Shown here: positions 50,076 to 51,079 of the stretch, one piece after another
How positions within the stretch are numbered: position 1 is the first letter of the stretch
Layout: every line of letters begins with the position of its first letter
From: Mycoplasmataceae bacterium
Lineage (GTDB): Bacteria; Bacillota_I; Bacilli_A; Mycoplasmatales; Mycoplasmoidaceae
Reading direction: 5' to 3'
Length of the DNA stretch: 51,079 bases
Assembly: GCA_031281465.1 (NCBI GenBank)
Contig: JAITFH010000015.1
Location: forward strand, 1-51,079
Translations under genes and position numbers: made by a program
The notes under the pieces: generated by a model
The model's database searches: none
What the model was told of the DNA's origin: nothing
Seen by the model: only the letters and a program-made list of their open reading frames with translations

Positions 50076-50981
50076 ATGAAAACCAAGTCACTAATAGCAT
50101 TCTTTTTACTACCTGTTGCTGCAGTAGCCGTAGGCGCTTCTCTCTCTCTCTCTCTAAGTCTTAGTTCTTCTTATCAAGGTATCAATATTAGTAATGTGTT
50201 TGAACCTAATCTAGATGGTGGTGTATTTGGAGAGGTTCCTGATGCTGAAACTATTTTGAATAGATTAGTGGCTAAAGATGGTCAAGAAGATAATGTGTAT
50301 CTAGAAGAACTGAATGTTTCAGATATCGGTTCCACTGGATGTAAAGTTAATGTGTCTAAAGATTCTTTTCACTATAAGTTTCCTGACTCTATAACTTTTA
50401 ACTACCAGTTAACTTACAAATACCTAATTAACGATTTCTTCCCTAATGAAGATTATGGAAAATTGAGTGTGATGTCTGGCACTACTTTACCCAAAGTGTG
50501 CCCAACAGACATATCAGCTTATGATTTAAGTATGAATTACCATGACATACCTTATCAAGGGAATTATGATGATCAACAATATCATTTTTACTGAGATGAA
50601 TCTAAGTTTGAGAACACACCTGGTTCTGCATTATACAATAACGAAATTAACCAATTAAGAGCCTTGCTTAGCACTTTAACCGCTAAAGTAACATCTGATA
50701 ACCCTGTACCATTTAATTTAAACCAAATACATATCGAAAGTATTACTGATAACAATGATACTTTTGAACCAAAATATAAAGTGGTTTTAAAAACGGACGA
50801 AAATTCAAATTTTTATCAACCTAACACTAGTTTCACTTTATGGGTTAGTAAAAAAGTTTTTACACCTATTACTAGTGGTGCAGGATTACAATATACTACA
50901 TACTCACCCAACAACAAATTTTGAGGTGGATACTATTATTTAGCGAATGATATAGAAACTGGAGAATCTTCCCAAAAATAG
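50076..50981 (+). CDS. Surface protein with (TC)n tract, in frame (phase ON?), relative of the 32440 gene
   Basis: 301 residues with a signal-like start MKTKSLIAFFLLPVAAVAVGASLSLSLSLSSSYQG. The Ser-Leu repeat is encoded by a TC tract of eight and a half units (50139-50155). The mature part aligns by eye with the start of the 32440 gene: ISNVFEPNLDGG, ETILNRLV, YLEELNVSDIGSTGCKVNV. It lacks the long LRR region of that protein, so it is a shorter member or a domain relative. No Cys lipobox is visible, so it is either secreted or held by an uncleaved signal. TATAAT at 50055-50060 is upstream, with a second AT-rich box nearer the ATG. The function is unknown. Confidence 0.8.
50139..50155 (+). repeat. 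(TC)8.5 slippage tract
   Basis: Seventeen bases of alternating TC inside the signal sequence. Gain or loss of a unit would shift the frame. Confidence 0.8.
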
Positions 50982-51017
50982 CACATTTTTTACCCCATTT
51001 ACGGTGGTAAAATGGTA

Positions 51018-51051
51018 CTCAATTATACCAATGCTGGTATAATTGAGGTTT
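51018..51051 (+). terminator. Strong hairpin after the surface protein gene
   Basis: CTCAATTATACCA (51018-51030) and TGGTATAATTGAG (51035-51047): a 13-bp perfect stem with a 4-base loop, followed by GTTTTA. It fits a Rho-independent terminator, though the T run is short. It also lies just before the next TATAAT (51052-51057). Confidence 0.6.
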
Positions 51052-51063
51052 TATAATCATATT

Positions 51064-51079
51064 ATGAAAGACAAAACCT
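51064..51079 (+). CDS. Start of a gene cut by the window edge
   Basis: ATG at 51064 after TATAAT at 51052-51057, the same short spacing as other genes here. Only MKDKT is visible. It is included because the promoter-to-ATG layout matches the local rule. Confidence 0.35.

Overview
The window comes from a very AT-rich mollicute (mycoplasma-like bacterium) that reads UGA as tryptophan. Almost every long gene is interrupted by in-frame TGA, and the reading continues at family-conserved Trp positions (for example L28, EF-Tu, uracil-DNA glycosylase, PolC). Lipoproteins with Cys lipoboxes, PolC and a single tuf fit this group. A superoxide reductase suggests a low-oxygen habitat, and BspA-like surface proteins suggest a host-associated life. 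I cannot name the species.

Layout. 1-2.7 kb: a truncated lipoprotein (- strand), a coiled-coil protein (-) and, divergent from it, a small gene whose product starts with a bacteriocin-type double-glycine leader. 2.7-7.0 kb: hisS, rpmB, a repeat-rich gap, a SWIB-domain protein, rpsT and a membrane protein. 7.0-25.1 kb: four giant (~1,280 aa) paralogous surface lipoproteins, interleaved with a small Ig-like lipoprotein, ung and a phosphopantetheinyl transferase. 25.2-28.6 kb: an M32 carboxypeptidase overlapping a polytopic membrane protein. 28.6-32.4 kb: three copies plus a remnant of an unknown protein family, split by a complete IS1595-like element that carries a small ribbon-helix-helix-like passenger. 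32.4-34.6 kb: a BspA-like surface protein switched out of frame at a (TC)n tract. 34.6-42.1 kb: glyS, polC, a PD-(D/E)XK nuclease and a Bax-inhibitor-1-like membrane protein. 42.2-44.5 kb: two more coiled-coil proteins around scpB and a basic protein. 44.6-51.1 kb: HAD hydrolase, UDP-galactopyranose mutase, AAA ATPase (DUF4143 type), superoxide reductase, tuf, and a second (TC)n-tract surface protein that is in frame.

Two modes of expression stand out. Most genes have a TATAAT box only 6-10 bases before the start codon and no Shine-Dalgarno sequence, so their mRNAs are probably leaderless. In contrast, four small genes (the double-glycine peptide and three coiled-coil proteins ending in a shared EKLE-VI-LNKLK tail) carry a strong GGAGG site behind an almost identical upstream element, TTTTAAG-N9-AAAAACGCGGTAAT. 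This looks like a dedicated regulon of peptide and coiled-coil proteins and is the best candidate here for an undescribed system. The second theme is surface variation: four large paralogous lipoproteins, two BspA-like proteins with slippage-prone dinucleotide tracts, and homopolymer frameshifts in a multicopy family.
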